The notes beneath the pieces are model-generated. The model saw nothing but the letters and a program-made list of their open reading frames with translations, was not told the DNA's origin and made no database searches. A program made the position numbers and the translations under genes. Below, one piece after another: positions 31,217 through 44,612 of a DNA stretch of 64,000 nt (position 1 is its first letter; each line of letters begins with the position of its first letter). This DNA comes from Chlorophyllum brunneum (lineage: Eukaryota; Basidiomycota; Agaricomycetes; Agaricales; Agaricaceae), in the NCBI GenBank assembly GCA_963576785.1, contig OY756150.1:1860001-1924000 (forward strand). The letters are read 5' to 3'.

Positions 31217-34200
31217 ATAACATCCCTGATGATCAAGACAGGCCTCCTCGCTCACTCCTGAGTAAGTTGAAGGTCTGCTCTCACAATGTTGGAAGATTGT
31301 ATGGAGTGATGGAGACAGTCCTCACACGCAGAGGTGATGTCGACCTCCTCCTCATACAAGAACCCCCATGGAGATTTCTCCGTGACATTCCTTCATCTGT
31401 CTCTAATGACAGATCCCCCCTCATAGGAGGCCCAGTTCATCTGGACTGGACACTCCTCTCATATCCAATCATCGCCGAAGAAGTCCTCCAAGTGGGATGC
31501 CAATGATACTCTCAATGGACGGCCAACATAGAACACCACACCACTCCCTGAGTCCTCGCCTTTGCTCACAAGAGACTGAAGTGACTCTGACCCTCCATCA
31601 GAAGAGATTTAATCAAACATCAAGACCTCCTGTGTATTTCCCTATATGCAGGAGGAGAAGAACTACTACTGCTAAATGTTTACAACGACAGCTGTAATAC
31701 CACACTCCACTTCCTCGAGGAGTGCCTCTTTGACCTCCCGCCCTTCCTATTAATGGGGGGAGATATTAATATCCGATTGGAGTTATGGGACCCTTCAATG
31801 GATCAACATCCAGCGAGTACAGACTGTCTCCTTATGATCACCGAAGCCCTCAATCTTGTGAGGTCGACTCCGTCTGCAGCCATACCAACTTGTTACACCT
31901 CGGACCCTAATCTACCAGACACGGTCATTGACCTATTGTTTGTTTCAGGAACATTACCATATATCCCCACCCACTCTATCCAGGAAGGCAATTGGTACAA
32001 TTCAGACCATGCCCCCCTCCTAATTAGGATTCCTATTCTGCAAATGGACGTTGTCATCGAAAGATTGACTATCCCCAAAGACTCGGACAAAGAAACCAGG
32101 TTCCTGACAGATATAGTGGAAGGAATCAACAACAAGAACTGGCTGATGAATGATGCGGATGAGCTGGAGAGAGCTGTTGCTGAATTGGAAGTTTTATTTG
32201 ACAGATCCTGGAATTGTAATGCGAAGAAGACCAAGATCACCACTAGATCCAAAACCTGGTGGAATGAGGAGTGCTCCACTGCACTTGCTACACACTGTGT
32301 GGACTGCAAGAACAAGTGCAAATGGAACACTTTTTGCAAGACCACGAGGAGGATGAAAAGAGCATATTTCGACAAGAAGATCCAAGAAATCTCAGTCAAC
32401 CAAAAACGTCCGTGGGATCTGATGCTATGGGTCAAAGAATGTGTGCTCCCGGCTACGGAAGCTATACGTCATAACGGCCGACCTTGTCTTACTATGGACA
32501 ACTTATGGACGGCTCTTGATTAATACTATAACGCCGCCTATGACAGACCAGTTAATGCGGCAGTATTAGACAAACTTCCTCTACCAAGTGGGATGGAAAA
32601 TAGGACTTGGGTGAATTTCTCTCTCCTCAAGATGATGGAATCGCTCAAGGATACCTCAAATTCTTCTGCTCCCAGCCCCGACCATATTTCCTGGTCCCAT
32701 CTTAAGCAGATCATTGCCGATGACATATGTGCCGATCTCTTCCTCAAAATCAGCAGTGTATGTCTAACTATCGGACATTGGCCTACACATTTCAAGAAGT
32801 CAATGTCGGTAATTATCCCCAAACCCAACAAACCCAACTACTCCACTCCGAAGGTGTTCAGACTGATTGTCCTCCTCAATATGCTTGGCAAGTTGATAGA
32901 AAAGATGCTTGCCAAATGACTACAATTCGAGGCAGTGAAATTCAAAGTTCTCCACCCTCACCAACTGGGAGCCATCCACCAACAATCCACCAAAGATGTG
33001 GGACTCTTTCTGACACACGTCATCCAGGGAGCTTGGACAAAGAAGAAGAAGACATTGGTGCTTGCATTCAATGTTGCCCAATTCTTCCCCTCCCTTAATC
33101 ACAATCTCCTCATCAACATACTGGGTCGGCAAGGATTTCCCCTGCAAATCACAGTGTTCTTCAACAACTACCTTAAAGAATGCCGCACAACCTACCAGTG
33201 GAATAATAAAGTCTTCCCGGAATATGACACAGCAGTGGGAGTGGGTCAAGGCTCTGCCCTTAGTCCCATTTTCTCCGCCTTATATCTAGCCCCCCTCCTT
33301 CACATATTTGACACCCGCATGGAGGAACACAGGGACAGATGGGACTTTGATGTCCTATCTTTCATAGACGATGGCACCTTAGTCGCGCAATCCCTGTCCC
33401 TCGAATGGAACGTCGAAATCCTACAACACATGTACTGCGAAATGGAACGGCTCATGAACGAATTCGGCCTAGAAATTGAACATAGCAAGTCCGAAGTTTT
33501 TCACTTTATGCATGCAAGACAGGACTCCAATCCCTCTATTGATTTGGGATCACCACTGTTCACTGGCCGCACCCCCCTTAAACCGAAAGCCCATTGGCAT
33601 TATCTTGGGTTCTACTTTGACTGGACGTTGACCTTCAAGGAACACATTCAATTCTACTCTGCCAAGGCGATATCAATGGTCAAGGCAATGAAAATACTAG
33701 GGAACTCCGTAAGAGGTCTATTCCCTGGCAATAAAAGATTATTATACCATTCGTGTGTTGTACCGGTGGTGACATATGGATACCGACTTTGGTTTCACAA
33801 CAAGTCACGAACTAAAGGAACCTGTGAAATCCTCAACAAAATGCAACAAAGTGCAGCCCTCTGGATTACCGGGGCCTTCCGGACTTCTCCCACTGGCAGC
33901 GTTGAGTCCCTTGCAGGGCTCATGCCCATAAAACTCCATCTCCGAAAGTTGGCCAAATGACAAACATCGAGGCTTCATATGTTGGACGATGAACATGCAT
34001 TGGCAAGATTGATGAAAGAGTTTCATTCTTCCCCACACCGCCTTCACATCAAGAATTTCATGGAGATTCAGAAGAAGAAGACACTTGGAGCTGTAATGGA
34101 TATTTTATGCCCCAACCCTGAGACTTAGTATATAGAACACTTTAACTCTGTCTCTAAATCACTCTGGCCCAGATATAGGTTACTTGACCATTTCTCTACT

Positions 34201-35262
34201 AATGTATCTTTCATAGGATTTAACCGGGACAGCCCTCACCTCTCGAAGATGCTTTGGGACAATGTTACAACAAATGCAACGATGGACAGCAGATCCATTA
34301 TTATTGGCATGGACAGCTCGGTCCACCCCAACCCCAACCCACTTGCCAGCCAGTTCACGGTGGCAGCTACTATTTGACACCTAGACAGCGGGAGCTCTAT
34401 CATGAAGAGGCTCGGAGGAACTATGTCGACAGACACTGAACTGGTTGCGCAGCACTTAGGAATCACCAAGGTACTCGCAACCACAGAATATGACTAGGTC
34501 GAACACATTCACATGTTCACTGACTCCCTTGCAGCCTCTTGGCTCCTACTCAATTGCTCGCCGCACTCATGCCAGCAACAATCCATCCTCACATCGAAGG
34601 CACTTGTGACTTGGTTCTGCAAGTCAGACCAATACCACCTTTCATTCTATCACATGCCATTGAAGTGCAAATATGGTATACAAAAAGCCATGCACAATTG
34701 GATTCAGACAGTCGCCTGGCCTAACCGGGGTCAAAATCACTGAGTCCCTAACTCCACGGACTTCCTGCACAAGAAGTCCACTGAATAAGTGATCCATACA
34801 TGGCAGGCCATGTTCAGATTCAAGAAATATAGTGGTAGCTCCTTCCTTCACCTTCCGGTGTGAGCGAATGGGGCCACCACTTTACCGTCGCACATCAAGT
34901 CTGGACCCTGGATATGAGAAAGCAGTCACCAGCCTCAGCTCTTCACAAGAGCATGTCGCGCCATCTTATGCCATGCCCCAATCAGGGAGTATCAACTTCG
35001 ATTCTTCCCCAACGAGGACCTATCATGCCACCACTGTAATAATCAAATGGTACAGACTAGGTCGCACACCCTCTATCATTGCAACAACTTCGATCATCAC
35101 TTTGGTGTCAACACCATCAAGACTTTTGTCAATTTCTTGCACCGTAACCCTACTGTGTTCAGCTTCCCTCCAGAACCTGACCACTCTCGTATCCACCCCA
35201 GGTCAATACCCCTGTTACATCGTTGTCAAGTCCAAAGGAGGTTTGGGTCTGCACCTGCGTAA
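31213..35262 (+). pseudogene. LINE-1 ORF2 (endonuclease, RT, RNase H)
   Basis: The start ATG overlaps the ORF1 stop (ATGA at 31213). In one frame throughout are an apurinic-type endonuclease (KVCSHNVGR, LIQEPPW, MGGDINI, SDHAPL), a reverse transcriptase (FIDDGTLVAQ, with Phe at the usual Tyr), RNase H (IIIGMDSSVHPNPNP, FTDSLAASWLLL) and a C-terminal CHHC-type motif (CHHCNNQ). There are about a dozen in-frame stops, mostly TGA. The spacing is otherwise intact. Confidence 0.88.
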
Positions 35263-35727
35263 ATCCTTTTCTTTTTCTTTTTTCTTATGCTCTCCTGGTT
35301 ATGGACTTCAAATTCATTTCTCTATCTTTCCCTTCCTCGCTCGTCTACTATTTTATATATAGTTTTCATTCAAAATCCATCTGTCCCATGGTGTCTGGGC
35401 AAATGCCCTCCCATACACTAGTACCGTTTGTTGTTCCCCTTTGTGATTGCGAGTCAGTAGTTTCTTTCTATCAATTTCTCTCTCTCACTCTCTCTCTTTC
35501 CAAATTCCTCTTTTCTTTTCCTCGCTGATCAACTTAGGTACCAAACATCTCTCTAGTGTACGCGCTAGACAGCATCAAGTCTCGTGGGGTTAGTTTACAC
35601 ATAGTTTACTTTCCTCGCTCTGGACATTCTGTACATTCTACCTTTGTATGTATGTACACGCGGACTGCGTTCGAGCACCGCTATATAAATTGTTGATTAA
35701 AAAATAAAAAATAAAAAATAACAAAAA

Positions 35728-36070
35728 AGATGAAGGAATGGAAGGAATCAAAAAATCAGTAGCCAAACAGTTAATAGAACCTGACATAAGAGATGAAGTA
35801 GACCACCTCCTGATATACATTCCAGAATTTGACCTGCCCACCAAACCTATCATATTCAATCCACCCCAATTGTACCTCACACTCAAAGAAGGAGGACAAC
35901 TCAATAACAACTACTGGCAGGAGATAGTTCACAACCTAGTTACAGTAGAAACAAATGATACCACCACCTTTAAAGGTTGCATTATCACCCTCTTTAAAGG
36001 AGGACAAGACTATGCCCTTCTGGATCGGATGTTGATGCAGGTCAGGAACTCCAATCATCAGTCCTACTAA
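35728..36070 (+). pseudogene. E3 accessory ORF, part 2
   Basis: The frame resumes at the duplicated DEGM and reads KQLIEPDIRDEVDHLL, then YWQEIVHNLV and ALLDRM to a stop at 36068. It aligns with the C-terminal half of the E1 accessory ORF. Joined to part 1 there is no stop across the whole ORF, so it was open when LINE-1 inserted. Confidence 0.7.
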
Positions 36071-36119
36071 ATGCCAACTCATCAATGCCTTACACAAGGA
36101 ACAAGACAACAAGTAGATC

Positions 36120-36325
36120 ATGACACTTCATAGGGTTTTCCTATCATGTGCCCATTGTACTCATCATTCTTATATATCCATTTTATCTCCTGTTTCATCT
36201 CTTATGGCTATACTCATACTGACTTGCTCTACTCATCTCCTATGACTCCTTTACCCTGTTCCCTTATTCTTAGCATTTACCACTAGTATATAAGTGTAGT
36301 AATACTTGATGTATTCCTTACACTT
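36120..36325 (+). repeat. E3 LTR, left part
   Basis: This diverged LTR of the E1/E2 type includes ACCACTAGTATATAAGTGTAG and CTTGATGTATTCC, cut by E4 after CACTT. The left boundary is approximate. The remainder lies at 46082-46175. Confidence 0.7.
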
Positions 36326-37452
36326 TGTTATGTCTGAACCTCAAACCTACATTAGAGGTTATGACAAATTCCCAGAAGCAATACCACTCATCCCACCACC
36401 ACAATCCAATGACACTGTTATTAACTCTCTACTTTGACTAGCCTGGAAATACACACCATACTTACATGTATGTGACACCAATGGACTCTACTTATGCACC
36501 ATCGAGAACAATCTCTATAGTGCCTGGAATAATAGTTGGAAAGCATGACTGACTACCAAAGAAACTATGCAGTACATCCACTCCTACATGTACACTCGTG
36601 GTCCAGTGCTCAAAGCACTCATTCACCAACAAGTTACTAATGGAATCTATTGTATAGAGATGCAACCTAGAGACTTATCACCAGACAATAAACCTGCTGT
36701 ACCCAGTAGTGACAGCAACAACTCTCCCCATCCACTATTGCGATCTACTCGAGCCTTTGTTGAGTTGCCCAAGTCCTATCTCTCCGAAGAACCAATTGCA
36801 CCGATGTCATCCTTATCATCTGACTCTGATCATCCTATGGATACAGTTCTTCTATTGCCACCATCATTATCATTGCCCTCTACCACCTTGTCCTGCACAT
36901 CTTGTGACTGCAGCTGTTCCGATGAATCTCTATCATTGTCATCTGAGATTTCTGAGGATGAGTAAGCACTCATCCATTTCACCTTCATCAGTTTCATCTT
37001 GCTCTATATTTAGCAGTTTCACCTTTATCAGTTTCATGTCTATCTTTAATAGTATTTTGTCTTGAGTTTCATATCTATCAGTTTTACATTGTGAAACTTG
37101 TTTTAGTCTCATTATTTATACTCCGTAGTATTTATAGAAAAGAAGTAGTTAGTATAAATAGCTGACTGTATTAGGAAGTCAAAGCTTAAGCTTTGATTCT
37201 TTACAGGGATAGCCTTCTTGATTGTCCAAGAAGAGTTTCCGTTGACAGTTGCTGTCAATCAATAGAAGATTGCTTAACTGCTTATTCTCTACTTGCCCTC
37301 ATCACTCAGAGCTATAAGATTCCCATTTCTTGGTTGAGTAATGACAGTTTGATAATGTTTGCTTATCTGGTTACTTGGCTGAGATAGGTATTAAGGCCAT
37401 ACTCTAGAGGTCACATCCTCTTCGATTGCCCTTAGTAGCTGAATCTGTAACA
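36326..37452 (+). repeat. E4 5' LTR
   Basis: The 1127-bp LTR contains the TATA-like AGTATAAATAG (about 37151) and, 35 bp on, AAGCTTTGATTC (37188-37199), the self-priming donor block. It carries an ORF from its fourth base (MSEPQTYIRGYDKFPEA), interrupted by TGA codons. Confidence 0.9.
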
Positions 37453-37454
37453 AT

Positions 37455-37466
37455 AGATCAAAGCTT
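37455..37466 (+). promoter_or_regulatory. E4 self-priming primer binding site
   Basis: AGATCAAAGCTT, two bases after the 5' LTR, is a perfect complement of AAGCTTTGATCT in the 3' LTR (45808-45819). The 5' LTR version differs at its last two bases. Position and length match the E1/E2 arrangement although the sequences are unrelated. Confidence 0.65.
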
Positions 37467-38125
37467 CTACTGAGTCATTTTGGTATAGGGAACAAGAACC
37501 CCAGTATTATCTGTATCATTGCCATTGTTGCTGAACAAGGATAACATCTTCCTGCATCATTGCCATTATCGCTGTTACAGGAAGCCAAGAAGAGTTGTAC
37601 ACAGTGCCTATCTGCTGCATAGGAGCATAACTCACTATCAGTCACATAGGGCCCATACTGCACTTGCCAGTACCTGGAGTACCCCTCAAGTTAGTAGGGC
37701 TAAGTACAAAGACCCACTTATAGAACATATGCTATTGACCAACTTTGTGGTTTCCTCCTTGAGAAGAAGAGAAACTTGCCTGCCACATGTCCTGCCTCTG
37801 GATTCCCATTGAGAAGTACTCCAGTTGAAAGAAAATCCAGAAGGAATGGAAGGTCACAACCACTAGGCTATAGAGAAGTTATCCATAGAGAAGCTAAACC
37901 AAGTGGCTGCCATCTAGTCAGCCAGACAATACTAGCAACTGTGAAGATGCATCATGCCTTGTCACTGTTACGCCAGTAATGGATTCCCTCAAAAAGCAAG
38001 AGCACTCAGTAGAGGATGCCCTCAAAACCTGTTGTATATTCCCAGGAAGTACAGGAAGAAGTCACGAATAATTGTTGGTGAGATAAAGGTGCAACTTGGT
38101 CAAGATTGAATGAGTCCAACATTGC
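37467..38125 (+). other. E4 leader, no gene
   Basis: This non-coding leader lies between the primer site and the gag start. Repeated short segments containing CATTGCCATT are seen near 37510-37570. No supported frame. Confidence 0.45.
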
Positions 38126-40051
38126 ATGAAGCAAAAGGAGACTATTCCACCCACACCTCCGGTCTACAGGACTAGATCACAATCCAAGGCTGCAGAGCCT
38201 TACAGTGTTGAGCCTACTCAATGAACCTCCCGACAAAACCCAGAACCAGTTCAATATTCCCTACCAGCCTCCATCCAATAGTCCATCTCAACCACTTCCC
38301 AACCCTTTGAACAACCCTTGACTAGCACCACAGCTAGTAGGATTAAAACCAGTGAACCTGCCCCAAGACAGAGTTCAGAGTCTTATCAGACACCTACTTA
38401 CATGCAATCCGACTGGGCACAACAAGTGATCTCAAGACAACAGTCACAGTAATCCCAGTAATCCCAGCAGTCCGACCAATAGTACAGAGAAACTGTCTCT
38501 ACCAAGTCTGAACACTCAGACAACTCCGAGTACTCTGAACACAGAAGTGAGCACTCTGAAGAGCCACTACCCCAGATACCAGAACTTGAGCCCCAATACA
38601 AATTTGATGACAACATATCGAACCCACCAAACCCACTCACTGGAGCCCTCCAGCTACTCTGAGAACAAAAAGAAAGGGAAGCTCAACAAAGTCAAACCAG
38701 CTAGATGACCAACTATTAGTCAACCAGCTACCAGACAACCCAACCAGTGGTATCTGCCAGTACCTACCAGATGACCAGAATACTAGGACCTCCAATTACA
38801 CTCAGGACAACCTAACAGCCACAAACCTGCCAATTATTCCCATCAAACTCCCCAGTGAGCTCACCACCAAACTCACCCACAGGATCAAACATGCCAGACC
38901 CCAAGCTCCCAAAGCCTGCCATTTTCTATGGTGACCCACTTGACTATCCCAACTGGAAGCAGAACCTCCAGATCTACTTTGCATCACAGTCCAACAATCT
39001 ACCAAATAACAAGTCCAAAATTATGTATGCCCTCCTTAGTATGGAAGGATTGGCCAGAGAATGGAAACAAGCCTACACCATCTCACATACCACCAACAAT
39101 GTCTTTAGCCCCACCTAGACCATCAAACAGTTCCTCACAGAACTTGACACTTCATTTCTACCTGCAAACAATACTCTTGTTGCCATTGATCAACTATCTA
39201 ATGTCACGCAGAATGGACAGCCCACCACAGTCTATGTTGAGCAATTCAAGAATATGTGTACCTGAGCCAGAATTACCCATGCAGAGACCAAAATCACATT
39301 CTTTATTAAAGAACTGGATCCATATTACAAAAGGCTTGTCTACAGTCAGAACCCCGCCCCAAACAACATCAATGCTTGGTACACAGCCATGCAAAATGCA
39401 GCAACAATGACATACCTACAACAGAATTTTAGCTCAACAGGATATTGTCACTCAGTATGACATACCTTCTATCACTCAAAATATCACACTCCAAAAGCAT
39501 CAAGTTCAATGTCTTATGCAAGACCTTACCAGCCAACTCAAAGAAGCAGTAACCCCCCAGGCTATGGTCCCATGGACATTGACCACATCCTCGAGCAGCA
39601 GCTTAATAATCCTTACCCAATGGGAGAAGGATCTGACAAAGAAGGAGAAAAATCTGAGAAAGAAGTATCATCAGACGATGATGAATATTCGAACACAACT
39701 ACCCAGCAAGTTGCCCACATGGCCACAAAACTTGCCACAGCCTAACTCAATGCTATCTTATCACCCAAACTCTGGAAGTTATACAATGAATGAAAATGTT
39801 TCACATGCAAATCTGCTCAACATTTCTCCAGAAATTGCCCACAACAAAGCCATGGAAAGAACCGCACCAGCATGTCAAAGAATGCTGCTTATAAGTCCAA
39901 ACACTTCGACCGAAGCAAGTGACAATTCAAGTCTACCCGAATTGCAAATGTAATGGAAGACACCTCTGATGAAGAGATAGAGGAACTCTTCAACATTGCA
40001 GACAGTTATCCCGATGAAGACCTAATCAAGTCTTTTGTCTGAAGAGACTAG
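38126..40051 (+). pseudogene. gag: E4 gag
   Basis: From ATG 38126 one frame holds a Gln/Ser/Pro-rich N-terminus (RSQSKAAEPYS), a retrotransposon gag core (AIFYGDPLDYPNWKQNLQIYF, MEGLAREWKQAY), an acidic stretch and one zinc knuckle, CFTCKSAQHFSRNC (CX2CX4HX4C). Stops are mainly TAA/TAG at expected Gln and TGA at expected Arg, as C-to-T change would give. Confidence 0.8.
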
Positions 40052-40179
40052 CTACTGTGTCTAGATCTCAAACTATAAAGAAACTACAGATTTCTTATTC
40101 GATGCCACAATACAATGACTATCCCTGACCCAACTCACCTTGCAAACCCAACACTGAACAAATTGCCACCATTAACATT

Positions 40180-43100
40180 GTTCCAAAGAACAATACTATC
40201 TATGTTCCAACTACTGTCCACTTACCTAGCACAACTACCAAACACCTTGCCCTCCTAGATTCAGGAGCAGCCGGAAATTACATTGACCCATCTCTTGTAG
40301 AACAATGGAACCTACCAACCCATCCACTTGACACACCAGTCACCATCCTTAATGCCAATGGAACCACCAATGGACAAGGACAAGCCACCCATGATGCTGT
40401 CCTTAGACTCACCATAGATGGACAACAAATGACTCTAAAACCAAGAATCATTGGACTAGGAATGCCATGCCTAATCTTAGGAATGCCCTGGCTATCGCAA
40501 TTCAACCCAGAAGTTGATTGGTCAAGAAAAACTATGAAATGGAGAACCCTATTTATTGACAACCCCCAGCTCAACTGCCTTGTCACCTCAATGGATGATA
40601 GTACAAATGAAGCTGAACAAGTGAACCACATCTACCTTGAACCTGCTGCATTTGAAGAAATAAACTTCAAAGCCAATGCCTCCCAGTTTATTGCCTAGCA
40701 ATATGGAGAGAAGAAAGAGACTGACCCTCTGAAAATTGTATCAGCCAATTTTCATGACTACCTTGATATATTCAGTGAACAAGCTGCTTCATGATACCCA
40801 CCCACTCAACCATGGGATCACAAGATTGAGATAAAAGAATCTTTCAAACCAAAAGCTGGACCCACCTATCAACTATCACCCCAAGAGACTAATGAACTCA
40901 ATAAATTCATCAAGGAGAACCTAGCCAAAGGTTACATTCAATGATCGAAATCACCTATGGCCTCACCTTTCTTCTTTGTAGGAAAGAAAGATGGAAAACT
41001 CTGCCATGTCAAGACTATCGATATCTCAATAGTCATACTATCAAGAACATATACCCAATCCCACTCATTTTGTTACTACTCAACAAACTTAAAGGATCAA
41101 ATTGGTTTACCAAACTTGATGTACGTGCCAGATACAACAATATCCACATCCAAAAAGGTGATGAATGGAAAGTCATATTCAGAACACCTAAAGGCCTATA
41201 TGAGCCAACTGTGATGTTTTTTGGGATATGCAACTCCCTAGCCACTTTCCAATCCATGATGGACCACATATTCCACTCCTTGATTGACAAAGGAGGAGTC
41301 CTTATATACATGGATGATATTCTCATACATGCCAAAACACAAGAAGAACTCTGACACCTTACCCATGAAGTATTGAAACTACTTCGTGAACATGACCTAT
41401 TTCTCAAGCCCAAGAAATGTAAATTCGAGAAACAATGCCTCAAGTACCTTGGTGCTGTAATCTTCCCATCATCCATTAAAATGGATGCAGCCAAACTTGA
41501 AGGAATCAAGAATTGGCCAATACCCAAAATGACCCACAATGTGCGAAAATTTATTGGATTCTGTAACTTCTACAGAAGATTCATCAAGAATTATGCACGA
41601 CATGCTGCACCACTAAACTCCCTCATGTCCAAGAATATTAAATTCCATTGGACCAATGAGGACCAAACTGCCTTTGAAGATCTGAAGAAATACTTCATAG
41701 AGAACCTATTTTGATTGTACCAGATCCTGACAAACCTTTTGAAATCAAAACCAATGCCTCTGTATATGCCTCAGGAGCCATCCTCACCCAACATGATAAT
41801 AATGGAGTAAAGCACCCGATTGCCTTTATTTCCAGAGTATTCAACTCAACAGAATGAAACTACCACTGCTCAGAGCAAGAATGGCTAGCTATCATACAAG
41901 TCTTAAAAGAATGGTGCCACCATTTGGAAGGAGCCAAACACAAATTCATTGTATGGAGCAATCATGAAAACTTATCCCGATTCAAGGAACCCCAAACCCT
42001 TAATCAACATTGGGCAGCCTATATGGAATGCTTCAAGTCTCAGCTGAAGGTTAAGTATATACCTGGCCAAAAGAATGGCCCAGCCAATGCATTATCATAA
42101 TGACCCAACCACACTCCTGATGACAAAGACAACCAGGCAGTGACTGTATTTGACAGTACCATAGTGCACCTCCTCACTGAGGCTGATCTTGACAAAGTAT
42201 GTCAACATTGTGATATGATCGACCCTGATCTTGATGAGATACCCAATAGTGATCTCCCACACAATGCTGACCAAGTCATCATCCCAAATGGCCCTGGATT
42301 GAAACACTAGATCACTGAATGCACCCATGACACCTTACCAAACCTCCACCCAGGAGCAGCAGCTATCCTATCCAAGATATTGGATTACATCTATTAGCCA
42401 GGAATCAAGGACTACGTCCACAAATATGTTGCTGGATGTCCAAAGTGCCAGCAATTCAAGATTAACCATCACCCAACAAAGCCACCACTACAACCTATTC
42501 CTGCACCCAAGTCAACCCATCCATTCTCCCATATATCAATGGACCTTATTACTGATCTCCTCCTGTCCCGAGGATATGATTGTATTTTATCCATAGTGGA
42601 CCATGGATTATTGAAGGGGATAATTCTAGTACCAACTACCAAAAGTGCCAATGCACAACAGATTGCACAGCTATTGGTTGACCACCTCTTTGCCAAATAT
42701 GGCATACTTGACAAGATCATCTCTGACTAAGATCCATGATTTACCGCCAAGGCAACACAGGAATTCTATAAACTACTTAACATTGGTCCTGCCTATTCAA
42801 CAGTCTATCACTCACAAACCGACAGATCAACCAAATGGATCAATCAGGAAATCAAGCTATATTTAGCACTTCCCACTTCAGCTCAACCAAACAAGTGGGC
42901 AAAGTTCCTCTCACTCTATAAATTTGCTCATAACAACTGCCCCCATGCTGGATGAAAGGAGTCACCTTTCCAGCTACTCTAGTCATCTTTTCAGCTACTC
43001 TATGGCTATGCACCAAAAGCATTCCCCATTACTCTGGAACCAACAAACATCCCTGCTACTGAGGATTGCCTCAAGAAACTATCTGATGCTTGATATTGAG

Positions 43101-43594
43101 TCCTTGAAGCACACAACCATGCCTGTGAAATCATGGCCAAATGAACTGCAAATTATAGATTACCAAACTTTAATGAAGGGGATAAAGTTTGGTTAGAAAA
43201 CAAACACCTACCAATAAACTTCACAAATAGGAAAATCACCCAAAGAAGGGAAGGACCTTTCACAATTGTCAAGAAGATCTCACCTGTTGTGTTTCAACTA
43301 AAATTACCTGAAACATGGAAGATCTATAACAAGTTTCATGCCTCTCTCCTTACCCCTGCAATCAAAAACATGATCTATGGATGATATACATCTCAACCCC
43401 TCCTTCTGCTTGTTGATGATCAAGAAGAATATGAAGTCGAGGCCATTCTTCACCATAAAAGGGTAAATAATCATTTCAGATACCTAATCAAGTGGAAAGG
43501 CTACCACACTTCCGAAAATTCATGGGAATCCACATCAAACCTCCAAAATATGAAAAATATACTCAAGACCTATAAAAGAGCTCACAATATCTGA
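40180..43594 (+). pseudogene. pol: E4 pol
   Basis: The gene starts with an aspartic protease (ALLDSGAAGNYI). RT follows (CQDYRYLNSHTIKN, YMDDILIHA), then RNase H with KTNASVYASG, where the family has Asp and this copy Asn. Integrase has a zinc finger (CPKCQQFK), SMDLITDL, IISD and INQEIKLYL. The C-terminal chromodomain reads [11 protein letters not shown] and [15 protein letters not shown]. Frame changes occur near 41005 and 41700, with stops throughout. Confidence 0.88.
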
Positions 43595-43601
43595 ACTCTC
43601 C

Positions 43602-44612
43602 ATGTCTCTCAATGCTTCCAATGCTCACCCAGCCTCAGCACCAGCCACCACAGCTACTGTTATTAATACTACCAAAATCACTGCCAACATTATCAATAGA
43701 CTGCCTGTATCGCCAGACCTTGATGATATCCTCCACTCATTGCCCAAGTATTCCATCACCCTCAACAATGAGGAATTTATCCAGCCCATTGGATTACAGC
43801 CACATACCATCCCTCCCCTACTTGATATCAAATTTGTATGTAACACTACCTGCCTACAACTTCGAAACACTATCAAAAGATGACTATCCAATTGCCACCC
43901 TGATCTACGATGGGATAACACATCTGTTGCCCATTGCAACAAATACAGGAATTTGCTTGCTGCTTGCCTTCATAATATGCAAATGCTTAGTCAATACACC
44001 TACACCATACAGCAAAGCTATGATATCCTTACTAGCCGCACTCTACCTGATAGAGTATGTGAGGATTTGCAATGCATCCAACACTCCTATCAACTTCTCT
44101 GTCACTCAATCAGCACTACCCTTAGGACACATGGCTGAGGCAGCCCTTTACCAACTCCTAACATTCCCCAACTACCCACTAAAAACAATGACCAGTCTCA
44201 AGAACCTCTACTAGAGTCTTGCCCCATATATCCCACATCGAGAGTCCCTCAAGGCCTTCCTTTCCATGATGCCACTAATGATGGCAATCTGACTCATCAA
44301 TTAACTCCGGTTCAGACTGATGCCTGAATGAAGTGTAGACTCATCGAACCTGTGCCTGTCCAAGACCACCCTACATGTCATGACCTACCTCAATATGACC
44401 ATGAACCACCTGCAGTTCCACTCAACTATTACCAGACTATCTGAGATCATCACTGGTATCATGACTGTGAAAACGAAAGACCCTGCCAGATTTCCTACAC
44501 TGCAACAACAGTTAACCTGACTCCATGAGTTCATAGGCAGCCCATACAAAGTACCCAACCTCGAAATACTCGACTTGTACTACAAAGCCAACCCAACCAT
44601 GATCAATGATAT
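43602..44612 (+). pseudogene. E4 accessory frame 1 after pol
   Basis: A frame starts at ATG 43602, just after the pol stop, and is protein-like for some 300 codons (SLPKYSITLNNEEFIQPIG, KFVCNTTCLQL, YRNLLAACLHNMQML), broken by five or so TGA codons. No membrane segment or known domain is seen. Its position matches the accessory ORF of E1-E3, but sequence similarity is not obvious. Confidence 0.45.

Larger units (their letters stand above)
28921..35727 (+). mobile_element. LINE-1 (Tad1-like), full length but decayed
   Basis: The copy spans 6.8 kb. It starts with CATCCCTTCTTTGAC, shared by LINE-2 (48288) and LINE-3 (59645), carries two ORFs and ends in a TAAAAAA-type tail. Exact 15-bp duplications flank it. 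The coding order of gag-like ORF1, then endonuclease, RT and RNase H in ORF2, fits the fungal Tad1 group. Numerous stops make it non-autonomous. Confidence 0.92.
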
